DNA from: Methylobacterium sp. FF17
GTDB taxonomy: Bacteria; Pseudomonadota; Alphaproteobacteria; Rhizobiales; Beijerinckiaceae
Direction: 5' to 3'
Assembly (NCBI RefSeq): GCF_025813715.1
Contig: NZ_CP107532.1
Location: 4,728,001 to 4,792,000, forward strand
Length of the DNA stretch: 64,000 nt
Part shown: in pieces, positions 34,716-43,958 of the stretch
How positions within the stretch are numbered: the stretch's first letter is position 1
How the letters are laid out: every line of letters begins with the position of its first letter
The notes under the pieces: model-generated
Seen by the model: the letters and a program-made list of their open reading frames with translations, nothing else
What the model was told of the DNA's origin: nothing
Database searches by the model: none
Translations under genes and position numbers: made by a program

Positions 34716-35084
34716 ATGGATGGGCTAGCACTGATGCTCATGGGTGCGCTGCAACAAGTTCTCGTTGTCGACGATGGCCATCGCGCCGTCGATCATTCGC
34801 TCGCCGCCGAGCTCGCCGAGCTCGGTTATGCCAGCGTCACCGCCTCGCTCGAGGCTGCACACGACGTGCTCGCGGTCATCGCGCGCCCGGCCGCCATCCT
34901 GCTCCAGGCTTCCTCCCGGCGCGATCCGGCCTATGACCAGCTCTCCGAGCGCCTGCGCGAGCAGATGCGCCAGGCCGGCATTCCGGTAATCGTGGTGGAC
35001 GACGCGATGGGACGCCGGTCCGGCACCTGTATCGATCTCCAGAGCCAGATCGGCCCCTACGTCCTCAACCAGCCCGACCTCTGA
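34716..35084 (+). CDS. Receiver-like (pseudo-response-regulator) small protein
   Basis: 122 residues from ATG 34716 (AAGAGA upstream); the frame is open to 34635. The chain alternates strands and helices like a receiver domain: QQVLVVDDGHRAVDHSLAAE with the acidic DD pair, then ARPAAILLQASSRRDPAYDQ where the phospho-acceptor Asp would be expected but is not clear, and QAGIPVIVVDDAMGRRSGTC where the conserved Lys should follow. It therefore looks like a phosphorylation-independent receiver. No histidine kinase is nearby. A strong terminator follows. Confidence 0.6.
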   Translation: MDGLALMLMGALQQVLVVDDGHRAVDHSLAAELAELGYASVTASLEAAHDVLAVIARPAAILLQASSRRDPAYDQLSERLREQMRQAGIPVIVVDDAMGRRSGTCIDLQSQIGPYVLNQPDL

Positions 35085-35125
35085 GGAGCCGGCCGAAGCG
35101 GCCGGATCCAACCACTTCCGTTCCC

Positions 35126-35162
35126 CGCGAAAAGGGCGTGCCGGCGGCGCGCCCTTTTCGCG
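35126..35162. terminator. Bidirectional terminator between receiver-like gene and mfd
   Basis: A 13-bp perfect stem, CGCGAAAAGGGCG with CGCCCTTTTCGCG, around an 11-base loop. The AAAA/TTTT in the stem gives U-rich ends in both directions. It is placed between two convergent genes. Confidence 0.85.
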
Positions 35163-35170
35163 TCGTGGGG

Positions 35171-38100
35171 TCAGGCCGCCTTCTTGCCCCGGGCGATCTT
35201 CGAGAGTTCGCGCAGGATCGAGGTCGTGATCTTCAGGCGCTCGGGGATGGAATCGAGTTCGCGGATGAACACGATGCTCATGTCGGGCCGGACCTTAGCG
35301 AAGGAGGCCTGACCGCCGACGAAGGCCACCAGACCCTGCGGGTTGGCGAAAGCCTTGTCGCGGAAGTGGATGACGACGCCCTTCGGCCCGGCCTCGACCT
35401 TCTCCACGTTGGTGTCGCGGCACAGGATCTTGATGGTGACGATCTTGAGGAGCTGCTCCACCTCCGGCGGCAGCGGGCCGAAGCGGTCGATCAGCTCGGC
35501 GCCGAAGCTCTCCATCTCGGCGTCGTTCTCGAGGGTCGAGAGCCGGCGGTAGAGCCCGAGGCGGACGGTGAGGTCCTCCACGTAGTCTTCCGGAATCGTG
35601 ACCGGCGCGCCCAGCGCGATCGTAGGCGACCAGGCCTCCTCCACCGGCTCGTCGATGCCGGCCTTGAGGGCGGTGACCGCATCCTCCAGCATCTGCTGGT
35701 AGAGTTCGTAGCCGACCTCCTTGATGTGGCCGGACTGGGCGTCGCCGAGCAGGTTGCCCGCGCCGCGGATGTCGAGGTCGTGGGAGGCCAGCTGGAAGCC
35801 GGCGCCCAGGGTGTCGAGGGTCTGCAGAACCTGCAGGCGCTTCTCCGCCTGGACCGTGAGGGTGCGGTTGGCCGGGGTCGTGAACAGCGCGTAGGCCCGG
35901 GCCTTGGCGCGCCCGACGCGGCCGCGCAGCTGGTAGAGCTGGGCCAGACCGAACATGTCGGCCCGGTGCACGATGAGGGTGTTGGCGGTGGGGATGTCGA
36001 GGCCGGATTCCACGATGGTGGTGGAGAGCAGCACGTCGTACTTGCCCTCGTAGAAGGCCGTCATCACGTCCTCCAGCTGCCCGGCCGCCATCTGGCCGTG
36101 GGCGACCGCCACGGTGGTCTCGGGCATCTCCTGGTCGAGGAAGCGCTTGACCTCGGCGAGATCCTCGATGCGCGGCACCACGTAGAAGGACTGGCCGCCG
36201 CGATAGCGCTCGCGCAGCAGGGCCTCGCGGACGAGGAGCGGATCGAACGGCGTCACGGAGGTGCGCACGGCCAGGCGGTCCACCGGGGGCGTCGCGATGA
36301 TCGAGAGTTCGCGGACCCCCGTCATGGCGAGCTGCAGGGTGCGCGGGATCGGCGTCGCCGAGAGGGTGAGCACGTGCACGTCGGCCTGGAGCGCCTTGAG
36401 GCGCTCCTTGTGGGCCACGCCGAAATGCTGCTCCTCGTCGACGATGATGAGGCCGAGATCCTTGAAGGCGACGTTCTTGGCCAGCAGCGCATGGGTGCCG
36501 ACGACGATGTCGACGGTGCCGGCGGCGATGCCCGCCCGGTTCTGCTTCATCTCGGCGGCCGGCACGAAGCGCGAGAGCTGCGCCACCTGCACGGGCAATC
36601 CCTTGAAGCGCTCCGCGAAGGTCCGGAAATGCTGGCGCGCCAGGAGGGTGGTGGGCACCACCACCGCCACCTGCTTGCCGCCGAGCGCCCCCGCGAAGGC
36701 GGCGCGCAACGCCACCTCGGTCTTGCCGAAGCCGACATCGCCGCAGACGAGGCGGTCCATCGGCCGGCCGGCGTTGAGGTCGGTCAGCACCGCGTCGATG
36801 GCGTTGGCCTGGTCCTCGGTCTCGTTGAAGGCGAAGCGCGCCGCGAACTCGTCGTAGAGCCCCTCCGGCGCGTGCAGGCGGGGCGCCTGGCGCACGAAGC
36901 GCTCGGCCGCGACCCGGATGAGCTGGCCGGCCATCTCCAGGATGCGCTTCTTCATCTTGGCCTTGCGGGCCTGCCAGGCGCCGCCGCCGAGGCGGTCGAG
37001 GGCCACCTCCGCATCCTCCGAGCCGTAGCGCGTCAGGAGCTCGATGTTCTCCACCGGCAGCAGCAGCAGGCCGCCGGCATACTGGATCTCCAGGCAATCG
37101 TGCGGCGCGCCCGCGGCCGTGATCGTCTTCAGGCCGATGAACCGGCCGATGCCGTGGTCGGCATGGACCACGAGGTCGCCGGGCTGGAGCGCCTGGACCT
37201 CCAGGATGATGTCCTGCGGGCGCTTGGCCTTGCGCTTCTGGCGCACCAGCCGGTCGCCGAGGATGTCGCCCTCGGAGATCACCGCGAGCCGGTCGACGGT
37301 GAAGCCGGATTCGAGGCCCCAGACCGCCACCGCCACGTCGGTGCCGCGCTTGAGCGCGTTCACCGCCGTGAGGGTGTTGATGGCGACGGGCTTCTTCAGG
37401 CCGTGGTCGCCGAGCACGGAGCAGAGCCGGTCGCGCGAGCCGTCCGACCAGGAGCCGAGGATCACGTGATGGCCGCTGGCCTGAAGCTCCTTCACGTGGG
37501 CCACGGCCGCGTCGAAGACGCTGGCGGCCTCGTTCGCGCGCTCGGCGGCGAAGCTGCGGCCCTGGCGGCCCTCGCAATCGATGGTGGCCCGCTCCGGGCT
37601 CTCCGGAATCGCGAAGGGCGAGAGCCGGGCGACGGAGGCCGCCGCCACCCGGTCGCGCCACTCGTTCGGGGTCAGGTAGAGGGCGGAGGGCTTGAGCGGC
37701 TTGTAGGGCGCGACCCCGGGGGACGGCGCCTTCATCGCCTCGGCGCGGGCGTCGTAATAGTCGCGGATCAGGGTCAGGCGCTCGCCCGCCGCCTCGTCCA
37801 CCTGCGCGTCGAAGATCATCGGCACGCCGCCGACATAGTCGAACAGGGTGTCGAGGTGGTCGTAGAACAGCGGCATCCAGTGCTCGAGGCCGGCATAGCG
37901 CCGGCCCTCGCTGATGGTCTCGTAGAGCCGGTCGTCGCGGTTGGCCGCGCCGAAGGTCGAGAGATAGCCCTGGCGGAAGCGCCGGATCGTCTCGGTGGTG
38001 AGCTGCACCTCGCTCATCGGCACGAGGTCCAGCGAGCGCAGCTGCCCGATGGTGCGCTGGGTCTCGGGGTCGAAGGCGCGGATCGACTCGAGGGTGTCGC

Positions 38101-38758
38101 CGAAGAAGTCGAGGCGGATCGGGTTCGGCAGGCCCGGCGGCGACAAATCGAGGATGCCGCCGCGGACGGCGTACTCGCCCGTATCCCGCACCGTCCCGGT
38201 GCGCAGGAAGCCGTTGGCCTCGACCCAGGCCGTCACCGTATCCATCGGCACCACGTTGCCGATGGCGGCCGAGAACGTCTCCACGGCGATTTTTTCCCGC
38301 GGGGGGACGCGTTGGATCAGGGCGTTGACGGTGGTGCAGAGGATGCGGGGCTGCTCCTCCGAGGAGCGCGAGCGCGAGAGCCGCGACAGGGCCGTCATGC
38401 GCTGGGCCGCGATCGCCCCGTTCGGCGAGACCCGGTCGTAGGGCTGGCAATCCCAGGCCGGCACGCTCATCGCCTCGATCTCGGGGGCGACGAACTTCAG
38501 GGCGTTGACGAAGGCGGCCGAGCGTCCGGAATCGCGGGCCACGTGCACGAGCACCGCCGGCCCCTCGAAGTCGCGGCTCAGCGCCCGGGCGAGGTCCGCC
38601 ACCACCACCGCGTCGAATCCCTCCGGCACGTTGGCGAGCGTCGGGCTGTCGCCGCGCTTCAGGGCGTCGAGGGCCCGGGCGAGCGGCCCGGATTTCGGCA
38701 GGGCGAAGCGCGCCGTCTGGGGCTTCGGCGCGGGAGCTTTGGGCTGAGGTTTTGCCAT
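35171..38758 (-). CDS. mfd: Transcription-repair coupling factor Mfd
   Basis: 1195 residues from ATG 38758 (MAKPQPKAPAPKPQTARFAL). The order is UvrB-like N-terminal domains (GPAVLVHVARDSGR, VPAWDCQPYDRVSP), RNA-polymerase-interacting CarD-like domain (LQPGDLVVHADHGIGRFIGL), translocase with Walker A CGDVGFGKTEVALRAAF and Walker B IIVDEEQHFGV, the TRG region, and a C-terminal TRCF domain. Mfd releases RNA polymerase stalled at lesions and recruits UvrA. recG and sdhE lie upstream, the usual alphaproteobacterial neighbourhood, but separated here by a repeat-rich gap and an AraC regulator. Confidence 0.97.
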   Translation of the reverse strand: MAKPQPKAPAPKPQTARFALPKSGPLARALDALKRGDSPTLANVPEGFDAVVVADLARALSRDFEGPAVLVHVARDSGRSAAFVNALKFVAPEIEAMSVPAWDCQPYDRVSPNGAIAAQRMTALSRLSRSRSSEEQPRILCTTVNALIQRVPPREKIAVETFSAAIGNVVPMDTVTAWVEANGFLRTGTVRDTGEYAVRGGILDLSPPGLPNPIRLDFFGDTLESIRAFDPETQRTIGQLRSLDLVPMSEVQLTTETIRRFRQGYLSTFGAANRDDRLYETISEGRRYAGLEHWMPLFYDHLDTLFDYVGGVPMIFDAQVDEAAGERLTLIRDYYDARAEAMKAPSPGVAPYKPLKPSALYLTPNEWRDRVAAASVARLSPFAIPESPERATIDCEGRQGRSFAAERANEAASVFDAAVAHVKELQASGHHVILGSWSDGSRDRLCSVLGDHGLKKPVAINTLTAVNALKRGTDVAVAVWGLESGFTVDRLAVISEGDILGDRLVRQKRKAKRPQDIILEVQALQPGDLVVHADHGIGRFIGLKTITAAGAPHDCLEIQYAGGLLLLPVENIELLTRYGSEDAEVALDRLGGGAWQARKAKMKKRILEMAGQLIRVAAERFVRQAPRLHAPEGLYDEFAARFAFNETEDQANAIDAVLTDLNAGRPMDRLVCGDVGFGKTEVALRAAFAGALGGKQVAVVVPTTLLARQHFRTFAERFKGLPVQVAQLSRFVPAAEMKQNRAGIAAGTVDIVVGTHALLAKNVAFKDLGLIIVDEEQHFGVAHKERLKALQADVHVLTLSATPIPRTLQLAMTGVRELSIIATPPVDRLAVRTSVTPFDPLLVREALLRERYRGGQSFYVVPRIEDLAEVKRFLDQEMPETTVAVAHGQMAAGQLEDVMTAFYEGKYDVLLSTTIVESGLDIPTANTLIVHRADMFGLAQLYQLRGRVGRAKARAYALFTTPANRTLTVQAEKRLQVLQTLDTLGAGFQLASHDLDIRGAGNLLGDAQSGHIKEVGYELYQQMLEDAVTALKAGIDEPVEEAWSPTIALGAPVTIPEDYVEDLTVRLGLYRRLSTLENDAEMESFGAELIDRFGPLPPEVEQLLKIVTIKILCRDTNVEKVEAGPKGVVIHFRDKAFANPQGLVAFVGGQASFAKVRPDMSIVFIRELDSIPERLKITTSILRELSKIARGKKAA

Positions 38759-39140
38759 CGGATCGGGGTTTTGAACTCGTGCTGTGCCGGGCGGACCCTG
38801 CTGGTCGAAACCGGCCGGTCCGTCCGCCATCCTGCCTCTGAAGGACCGCCTCGGCCGCCGCGAAAGGACGTTCTCCGTTCCCTGGGGCGCGGACCGGGGG
38901 AACGGAAGCGCGCGGGGACGAGACCGTATGTATCCCTGAGCCCGGTCCTTACCAGACCCGGGCGGCGGCGTACCGGCGTTAATGCAGCCCACCGCGTGGA
39001 TCCAGCGCGGCGGTGGTGTGGGTCCGCGTGACCCCGTCCCTTCCTCTTTCCAGGCGCGTCCGTCCCCGCATCGTGGATGCCGCCCGCGTGTCCCCTCTCC
39101 CGCAGAGGGAGGAGGGTTGAACCCGCACATCCCCACGCGG

Positions 39141-39300
39141 CTTCACCCCCGCGCGCGGTTCCGCGCCGGGGGCATGGCCCAAGTTCACCCCCGCGCGGTT
39201 CCGCGCCGGGGGCATGGCCCAAGTTCACCCCCGCGCGGTTCCGCGCCGGGGGCATGGCCCAAGTTCGCCCCCGCGCGGTTCCGCGCCGGGGGCATGGCCC
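39141..39300. repeat. Four 40-bp tandem repeats, each an imperfect hairpin
   Basis: Three near-identical units at 39181, 39221 and 39261 (one base differs, A to G at base 7 of the last) and a diverged first unit at 39141-39180. Each contains CCCCCGCGCGG, TT and CCGCGCCGGGGG, an inverted repeat with one bulged base, followed by CATGGCCC. There are no spacers, so it is not a CRISPR array. Confidence 0.9.
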
Positions 39301-39736
39301 AAGAACGCGCCGGACGGGGACGCGGGACGCCGCGGAACCCAGTGTTGCGCTTTATGATGTTGCCGGTTCCCCGGCGTCCCGGGCTCCGGCGTCGCCGCCG
39401 GGGCCGTTCGCGTCGCGGTGTCTCCGACGGGGCTCGTGCTGGCGCTAAGTTCGGCGGGTGATGGCTACCCCGCACGCTTCCGAGCGAGCCTTCGTCGCAC
39501 GCCGCCTCGTCATGGGCGGCGCCGCAGCTATCCTCCGCTGTCCCAGTGACGGGTCGGTCGGCGGGGGCATTTCCTCCCCCGGCGCGCCGCCCTGTCCCGA
39601 GCCTACGGTCGTGACGAGCCGTCGCCCGGGGCGGCAGCGACCGAAGCCACCGACGCGGGCACCGCCCCGCCGCCCTTCAGCCCGCCCGGTCGGTCTCCGG
39701 TCAGGCTCCCGATTCGTTCCGGGCGGCAGGTGGGGG

Positions 39737-39766
39737 GATATAGGCACGACATAGGAATATTGTCAA
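39737..39766 (-). promoter_or_regulatory. Near-consensus sigma-70 promoter, minus strand
   Basis: On the minus strand TTGACA (39766-39761) and TATATC (39742-39737) are 18 bp apart; transcription would start near 39730 and run toward mfd. This is the best vegetative promoter seen in the window. The first annotated gene downstream is mfd, about 970 bp away. Confidence 0.6.
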
Positions 39767-39857
39767 GATCTTTCGCAGGCTCGACGGGCGTTCGCGCGGC
39801 CGGCTCGGCGCCCGTCCACGTCGTTCGGCGGCATCGCCCGGATGCGGGATGGTCGGG

Positions 39858-40880
39858 TCATCGGGTCTCGCGCAGCCACGTCCAGACGTGCTGCACCGTC
39901 CCGCGACCGTCGATCCGCTGGGCCACCCGGCGCTGGCCACGCCAGGCCTGGGGAGGGGCGCCGTAGTGACCGCGGAAGCTGCGGCTGAGCTGCGAGATGC
40001 TGCTGAAGCCGAAGACCTCGGCCAACCGGCCGATGGTGCGCCGCTCCATGGGATCCGCGAGGGCGTCGCGGACCGCCCTCAGGCGCTCGCCTTGCACGAA
40101 GTGCATCACGCCCCCCTCCGGCTCGAACAGCCGGTAGAGGGTGGACCGCGAGACCAGCATCTGCCCGGCGATGAGCTCGGGCGACAGATCGGGCCGCGAC
40201 AGGTTCGCCTGCACGATCATCCGGGCCAGCGCCATCAGGCCGCCGTCGAGTTCGCGGCCGTCCAGCACGTCCGGGGCCTGCGAGGCATCGAGCAGGCGGT
40301 GGAGGAAGGCGACGAACTCGTCGGCGAGCGCCGGGGCCTCGTCGGCGCGCGTGGTCGGCAACCGGCGGTAGATGTCCGAAATGCGCGCCGCCAGGAGCCG
40401 GTTGCGGGCCGCATCGAAGCGCAGGTCATGCGCCTCGAGCGGTAGCCCGTGAAGGCGGGTGCAGGGTACGGCGATGCCGATCGCGTCGGCTTGGTCGAGC
40501 AGGCCATCGAGCAGGTGGCGGCGGCCGATGAGGGTCACGGTGCCCCGCGAGGCCGAGAGCGGCTTGCCGGCGACCGAGCCCTGGAAGCTGCCGGATCGGT
40601 AGAGTTGGACCATGTAGTGGTCGGGACCGGCCTCGACGCGTCGGCGGTCTCGCTGGAGCCGCTGGGTCGAGAGCAGCGTGCGGTGGGTGACGAGGTCGCC
40701 GATCTGGTAGGCGACGTTGGTGCCGAACGGCAGCGGGGCGGAGGGCGTGATCGGACTGACCGCGTACATCGGCGCCAGCAGGGTGCGCCATCGCTCGAAG
40801 GCCTCCCCGCGGGGCAAGCCCGACGTCGTCAGGAAGAAGTGCGGCAGGCCCGCCTCGAGCGTCGTGTCGTCCGCACTCAA
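39858..40880 (-). CDS. AraC family transcriptional regulator
   Basis: A 340-residue protein. Residues 60-190 form an AraC-binding-like N-terminal domain (DHYMVQLYRSGSFQGSVAGK, SASRGTVTLIGRRH); residues 235-325 form the AraC HTH (LSPELIAGQMLVSRSTLYRL, then RRTIGRLAEVFGFSSISQLS and RSFRGHYGAPPQAW). This FeaR/ORF-type layout is common in regulators of aromatic or amine catabolism, but no target operon adjoins. It sits between sdhE and mfd, where most relatives have nothing. Confidence 0.92.
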   Translation of the reverse strand: MSADDTTLEAGLPHFFLTTSGLPRGEAFERWRTLLAPMYAVSPITPSAPLPFGTNVAYQIGDLVTHRTLLSTQRLQRDRRRVEAGPDHYMVQLYRSGSFQGSVAGKPLSASRGTVTLIGRRHLLDGLLDQADAIGIAVPCTRLHGLPLEAHDLRFDAARNRLLAARISDIYRRLPTTRADEAPALADEFVAFLHRLLDASQAPDVLDGRELDGGLMALARMIVQANLSRPDLSPELIAGQMLVSRSTLYRLFEPEGGVMHFVQGERLRAVRDALADPMERRTIGRLAEVFGFSSISQLSRSFRGHYGAPPQAWRGQRRVAQRIDGRGTVQHVWTWLRETR

Positions 40881-41101
40881 CGGGCCGCATCCTTCGCCAT
40901 CCGACCCGTTCGGTCTCGGAGGTTAGGCATGCGAACCTTGGCGGGGCAAGCCGATGACCGCCGCGCAAGCCCATCCCTGCACCGCAACGCGACCGCGGCA
41001 CGATAAGTTGATCGCCCGGGTGTGGGCGGAACCACCGCGAACACGGTGGCTGCCCGGGTCGACCCCGCACGCGGCCCGTCTCGGAGAGGCCGAGCGTGAG
41101 G

Positions 41102-41395
41102 CTAATGGATCGGCGCGTCGTGCTTGTGGAACGCCTTGAGGCGGCGATAGACCGGCGTGTCGTAGTTCTCGGGCGTCTCGTCCTCGCCGGTGAGCCAGCG
41201 GAACAGGTCGCGGTCGGGTACCTCGATCAGGGCCTCGAAGACCGTGAGCTCCTCCTCCGTGAGGGTGCCGATCTCGGCATCCGCGAAGCGGCCCATGATG
41301 AGGTCCATCTCGCGGATGCCGCGGTGCCAGGCGCGAAAGAGGGTGCGGCGGCGGCGCGGATCGAGGTCGGCGCTGGTGCGGGTGGTGCCGGACAT
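41102..41395 (-). CDS. sdhE: FAD assembly factor SdhE
   Basis: 97 residues from ATG 41395. The motif RGIREMDLIMGRFAD matches the RGxxE/MD core of the SdhE/YgfY/Sdh5 family, followed by the acidic helix EEELTVFEALIEVPDRDLFR. SdhE promotes covalent flavinylation of succinate dehydrogenase SdhA. It is divergent from recG by 207 bp and on the same strand as mfd. Confidence 0.94.
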   Translation of the reverse strand: MSGTTRTSADLDPRRRRTLFRAWHRGIREMDLIMGRFADAEIGTLTEEELTVFEALIEVPDRDLFRWLTGEDETPENYDTPVYRRLKAFHKHDAPIH

Positions 41396-41602
41396 GCGGT
41401 CAGCCTGTGATGCGGGGATCCCGGGATGCTGTGATCCTTGGATCACCGCATCCCAGGCCCTGCCCCGATGCGGCATCCGTGACGGGACCGGGCCTTCACG
41501 GACGTATATAGACAGACCGGTCCGTGCCACCATCCCGATCGCGCGTTAAAGCGGGATCCCGGTCTCCGGGGTCTTCCCGCATCGTCCCCGCCACCGAGCC
41601 GC

Positions 41603-43750
41603 ATGACCGACGCCGCACCGCGCCAGCCGCCCCTCCGCCCGAGCATCCTCGATGCCCTGTTCGCGCCCGCGCGCGGATTGCCCGGCATCGGCCCGAAGAT
41701 GGCGCCGATGATCGAGCGGCTGCTCGGCACCCCCGAGCAGCCGGCCCGGATCGTCGACCTCCTGTTCCACCTGCCCCAGGGGGGCGTCGCCCGCCGGATG
41801 ATGGGCTCCATCGCGGAGGCGCCCCCCGGCGAGCCCGTGACCCTCGGCGTCACCGTGACGGGCTACCGGGCCCCGCAGCCCGGGGCGGGGCGCCGGCCGT
41901 TCCGGGTCCTGGTGGAGGATCCCACCGGCGACATCACCCTGGTGTTCTTCGGCATGCCCCAGGCGCGCGTCGAGAAGATGCTGCCGCTGGGGAGCCACCG
42001 CTACATCACCGGGCGCATCGACCTCTGGGACGGCCACCGCCAGATGGTGCACCCCGCCCGGATCGTGGACGAGGCGGGGCTGGCCGCGCAGCCCAGCGTC
42101 GAGCCCATCTACGGGGCCACCGAGGGGCTGACCTCGCGGGCGATCTCGAAGCTGGCCCATGCCGCCCTGGAGCGCCTGCCGGTGCTGCCCGAGTGGCAGG
42201 ACCCGGCCTGGATCGCCCGCGAGGGCCTGCCCGCCTTCGCCGATGCGCTCAGGGCCGAGCACCGGCCCGAGCACGCGCCGCCCCCCGTGCCGGAGGGCGC
42301 CACCGCCCCGCCGCGCACGCCGGCCCGGCGGCGGCTGGCCTATGACGAACTCCTCGCCTCGCAGCTGGCGCTCGCCCTGATGCGGGCCCGCAACCGGCGG
42401 GCGCCGGGCCGGGCCAATGCCGGGGACGGCGCCTTGAGCGGGCGCATCCGGGCCGCCCTGCCCTTCGGGCTGACGGGGGCGCAGGATCGCGCCGTGGCGG
42501 AGATCCGCGCCGATCTCGCCTCCGACCGGCGCATGCTGCGCCTGCTCCAGGGCGATGTCGGCTCCGGCAAGACCGCGGTGGCGCTCCTCGCCATGGCCTC
42601 GGCCGTGGAGGTCGGGCGCCAGGCCGCCCTGATGGCCCCCACCGAGATCCTGGCCCGCCAGCATTTCGAGCGCCTCGCGCCCCTGGCCGAGCCCTTGCGC
42701 CTGCGCCTCCTCACCGGGCGCGACAAGGCCTCCGAGCGCCGCGCCACCCTGGCGGCCCTGGCCTCGGGCGAGATCGACATCGTGGTCGGCACCCACGCGC
42801 TGTTCCAGGACAGCGTGGCCTTCGCCGATCTCGGCGTGGCGGTGGTGGACGAGCAGCACCGCTTCGGCGTGCACCAGCGCCTTGCGCTCGGGGCCAAGGG
42901 GGCCGCCGTCGACATCCTGGTGATGACGGCGACCCCGATCCCCCGCACCCTGGCGCTGACCTGCTTTGGCGACATGGACGTCTCGGTGCTCGACGAGAAG
43001 CCGGCCGGGCGCCAGCCCATCGCCACCCGCCTCGTCTCCACCGACCGCCTCGACGAGGTGGTGGCGGGGCTGGGGCGCGCGCTCGCCGCCGGCGACCGGG
43101 TCTACTGGATCTGCCCCCTGGTGGCGGAATCCGAGTTCGTGGACCTGGCCGCCGCCGAGGAGCGCTTCGGGGATCTCCGCCACAGCTTCGGCGACGCGGT
43201 CGGGCTGATCCACGGCAAGATGCCGGGGCCCGACAAGGACGCCGCGATGGAGCGCTTCCAGCGGGGCGAGACGAAGATCCTCGTCTCCACCACGGTGGTG
43301 GAGGTCGGCGTCGACGTGCCGGAGGCCACCATCATGGTCATCGAGCACGCCGAGCGCTTCGGGCTGGCCCAGCTCCACCAGCTGCGCGGCCGGGTCGGGC
43401 GCGGTTCGCGCGCCTCCACCTGCCTGCTGCTCTATCGCGGCCCCCTCGGCCAGGTCTCGCGGGCCCGCCTCGAGATGATGCGCGAGACCGAGGACGGCTT
43501 TCGCATCGCCGAGGAGGATCTGCGCCTGCGCGGCGAGGGCGAGGTGCTGGGCACCCGGCAATCGGGCCTCGCCGCCTTCCGCCTCGCCAGCCTGGAAAGC
43601 GACGCGGAACTCCTGCAGGTGGCGCGCGACGACGCGCAGCTCGTGGTCCAGCGCGACCCGGGTCTCAGGAGCGCGCGCGGCCAGGCCCTGCGGGTGCTGC
43701 TCTACCTGTTCGAGCGCGAGGCCGCGATCCGGCTGCTCGGGGCAGGCTGA
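41603..43750 (+). CDS. recG: ATP-dependent DNA helicase RecG
   Basis: A 715-residue SF2 helicase. The N-terminal wedge/OB domain covers about residues 50-170; the motor has Walker A LLQGDVGSGKTAVALLAMAS, Walker B VVDEQHRFGVHQRLA, TATPIPRTLALT, and motif VI LHQLRGRVGRGSRASTCLLL. The C-terminal TRG-like part ends GEVLGTRQSGLAAFRLASLE. RecG remodels stalled forks and Holliday junctions. The start MTDAAPRQPPLRPSILDALF is the first reasonable ATG. Confidence 0.97.
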   Translation: MTDAAPRQPPLRPSILDALFAPARGLPGIGPKMAPMIERLLGTPEQPARIVDLLFHLPQGGVARRMMGSIAEAPPGEPVTLGVTVTGYRAPQPGAGRRPFRVLVEDPTGDITLVFFGMPQARVEKMLPLGSHRYITGRIDLWDGHRQMVHPARIVDEAGLAAQPSVEPIYGATEGLTSRAISKLAHAALERLPVLPEWQDPAWIAREGLPAFADALRAEHRPEHAPPPVPEGATAPPRTPARRRLAYDELLASQLALALMRARNRRAPGRANAGDGALSGRIRAALPFGLTGAQDRAVAEIRADLASDRRMLRLLQGDVGSGKTAVALLAMASAVEVGRQAALMAPTEILARQHFERLAPLAEPLRLRLLTGRDKASERRATLAALASGEIDIVVGTHALFQDSVAFADLGVAVVDEQHRFGVHQRLALGAKGAAVDILVMTATPIPRTLALTCFGDMDVSVLDEKPAGRQPIATRLVSTDRLDEVVAGLGRALAAGDRVYWICPLVAESEFVDLAAAEERFGDLRHSFGDAVGLIHGKMPGPDKDAAMERFQRGETKILVSTTVVEVGVDVPEATIMVIEHAERFGLAQLHQLRGRVGRGSRASTCLLLYRGPLGQVSRARLEMMRETEDGFRIAEEDLRLRGEGEVLGTRQSGLAAFRLASLESDAELLQVARDDAQLVVQRDPGLRSARGQALRVLLYLFEREAAIRLLGAG

Positions 43751-43958
43751 TGGGACGATCCGACGTTTGGTTCGCTGCACCGAACGTCCGAGAAGGAGGG
43801 TAAAGCAGTCTGCTTCCGGCCGGCCATTGCATCGAAACGGACAGACCCGCGAGGACCGAGTCATTCTGGACGGCAAGATTCAGGATCAGGCTGGTGCCGG
43901 TCGCCTTATGCCAGCCATACGCGCCAGCCTTCTCCTGATCCGAGAGGATATGAGCAGC

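Larger units (their letters stand above)
38759..39857. other. 1.1-kb intergenic region with tandem repeats and an orphan promoter
   Basis: No convincing protein gene between mfd and the AraC regulator. Contents from left to right: the mfd leader, four 40-bp hairpin-forming repeats (39141-39300), about 430 bp of GC-rich unassigned sequence, and a near-consensus minus-strand promoter (39737-39766). The unassigned part may encode a structured RNA or be the mfd 5' leader. Confidence 0.55.

Noticed and set aside
35138..39031. A 1297-codon plus-strand open frame
   Set aside because: It is antisense to mfd and shows only shadow-like composition.
39141..39300. CRISPR-like array
   Set aside because: The units are directly adjacent without spacers, and no cas genes are present.
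39400..39736. RNase P RNA, two-piece tmRNA, SRP RNA or 6S RNA downstream of the orphan promoter
   Set aside because: The expected conserved strings (ACAGAAA and GAGGAAAGTCC for RNase P, an Ala-Asn-Asp-Asn tag frame for tmRNA, the GGAAGGAAGCA core for SRP) were not seen.
39445..39754. Overlapping frames of about 100 codons on both strands
   Set aside because: Neither has a ribosome site or recognisable motif, and the minus-strand one starts inside the promoter -10 region.
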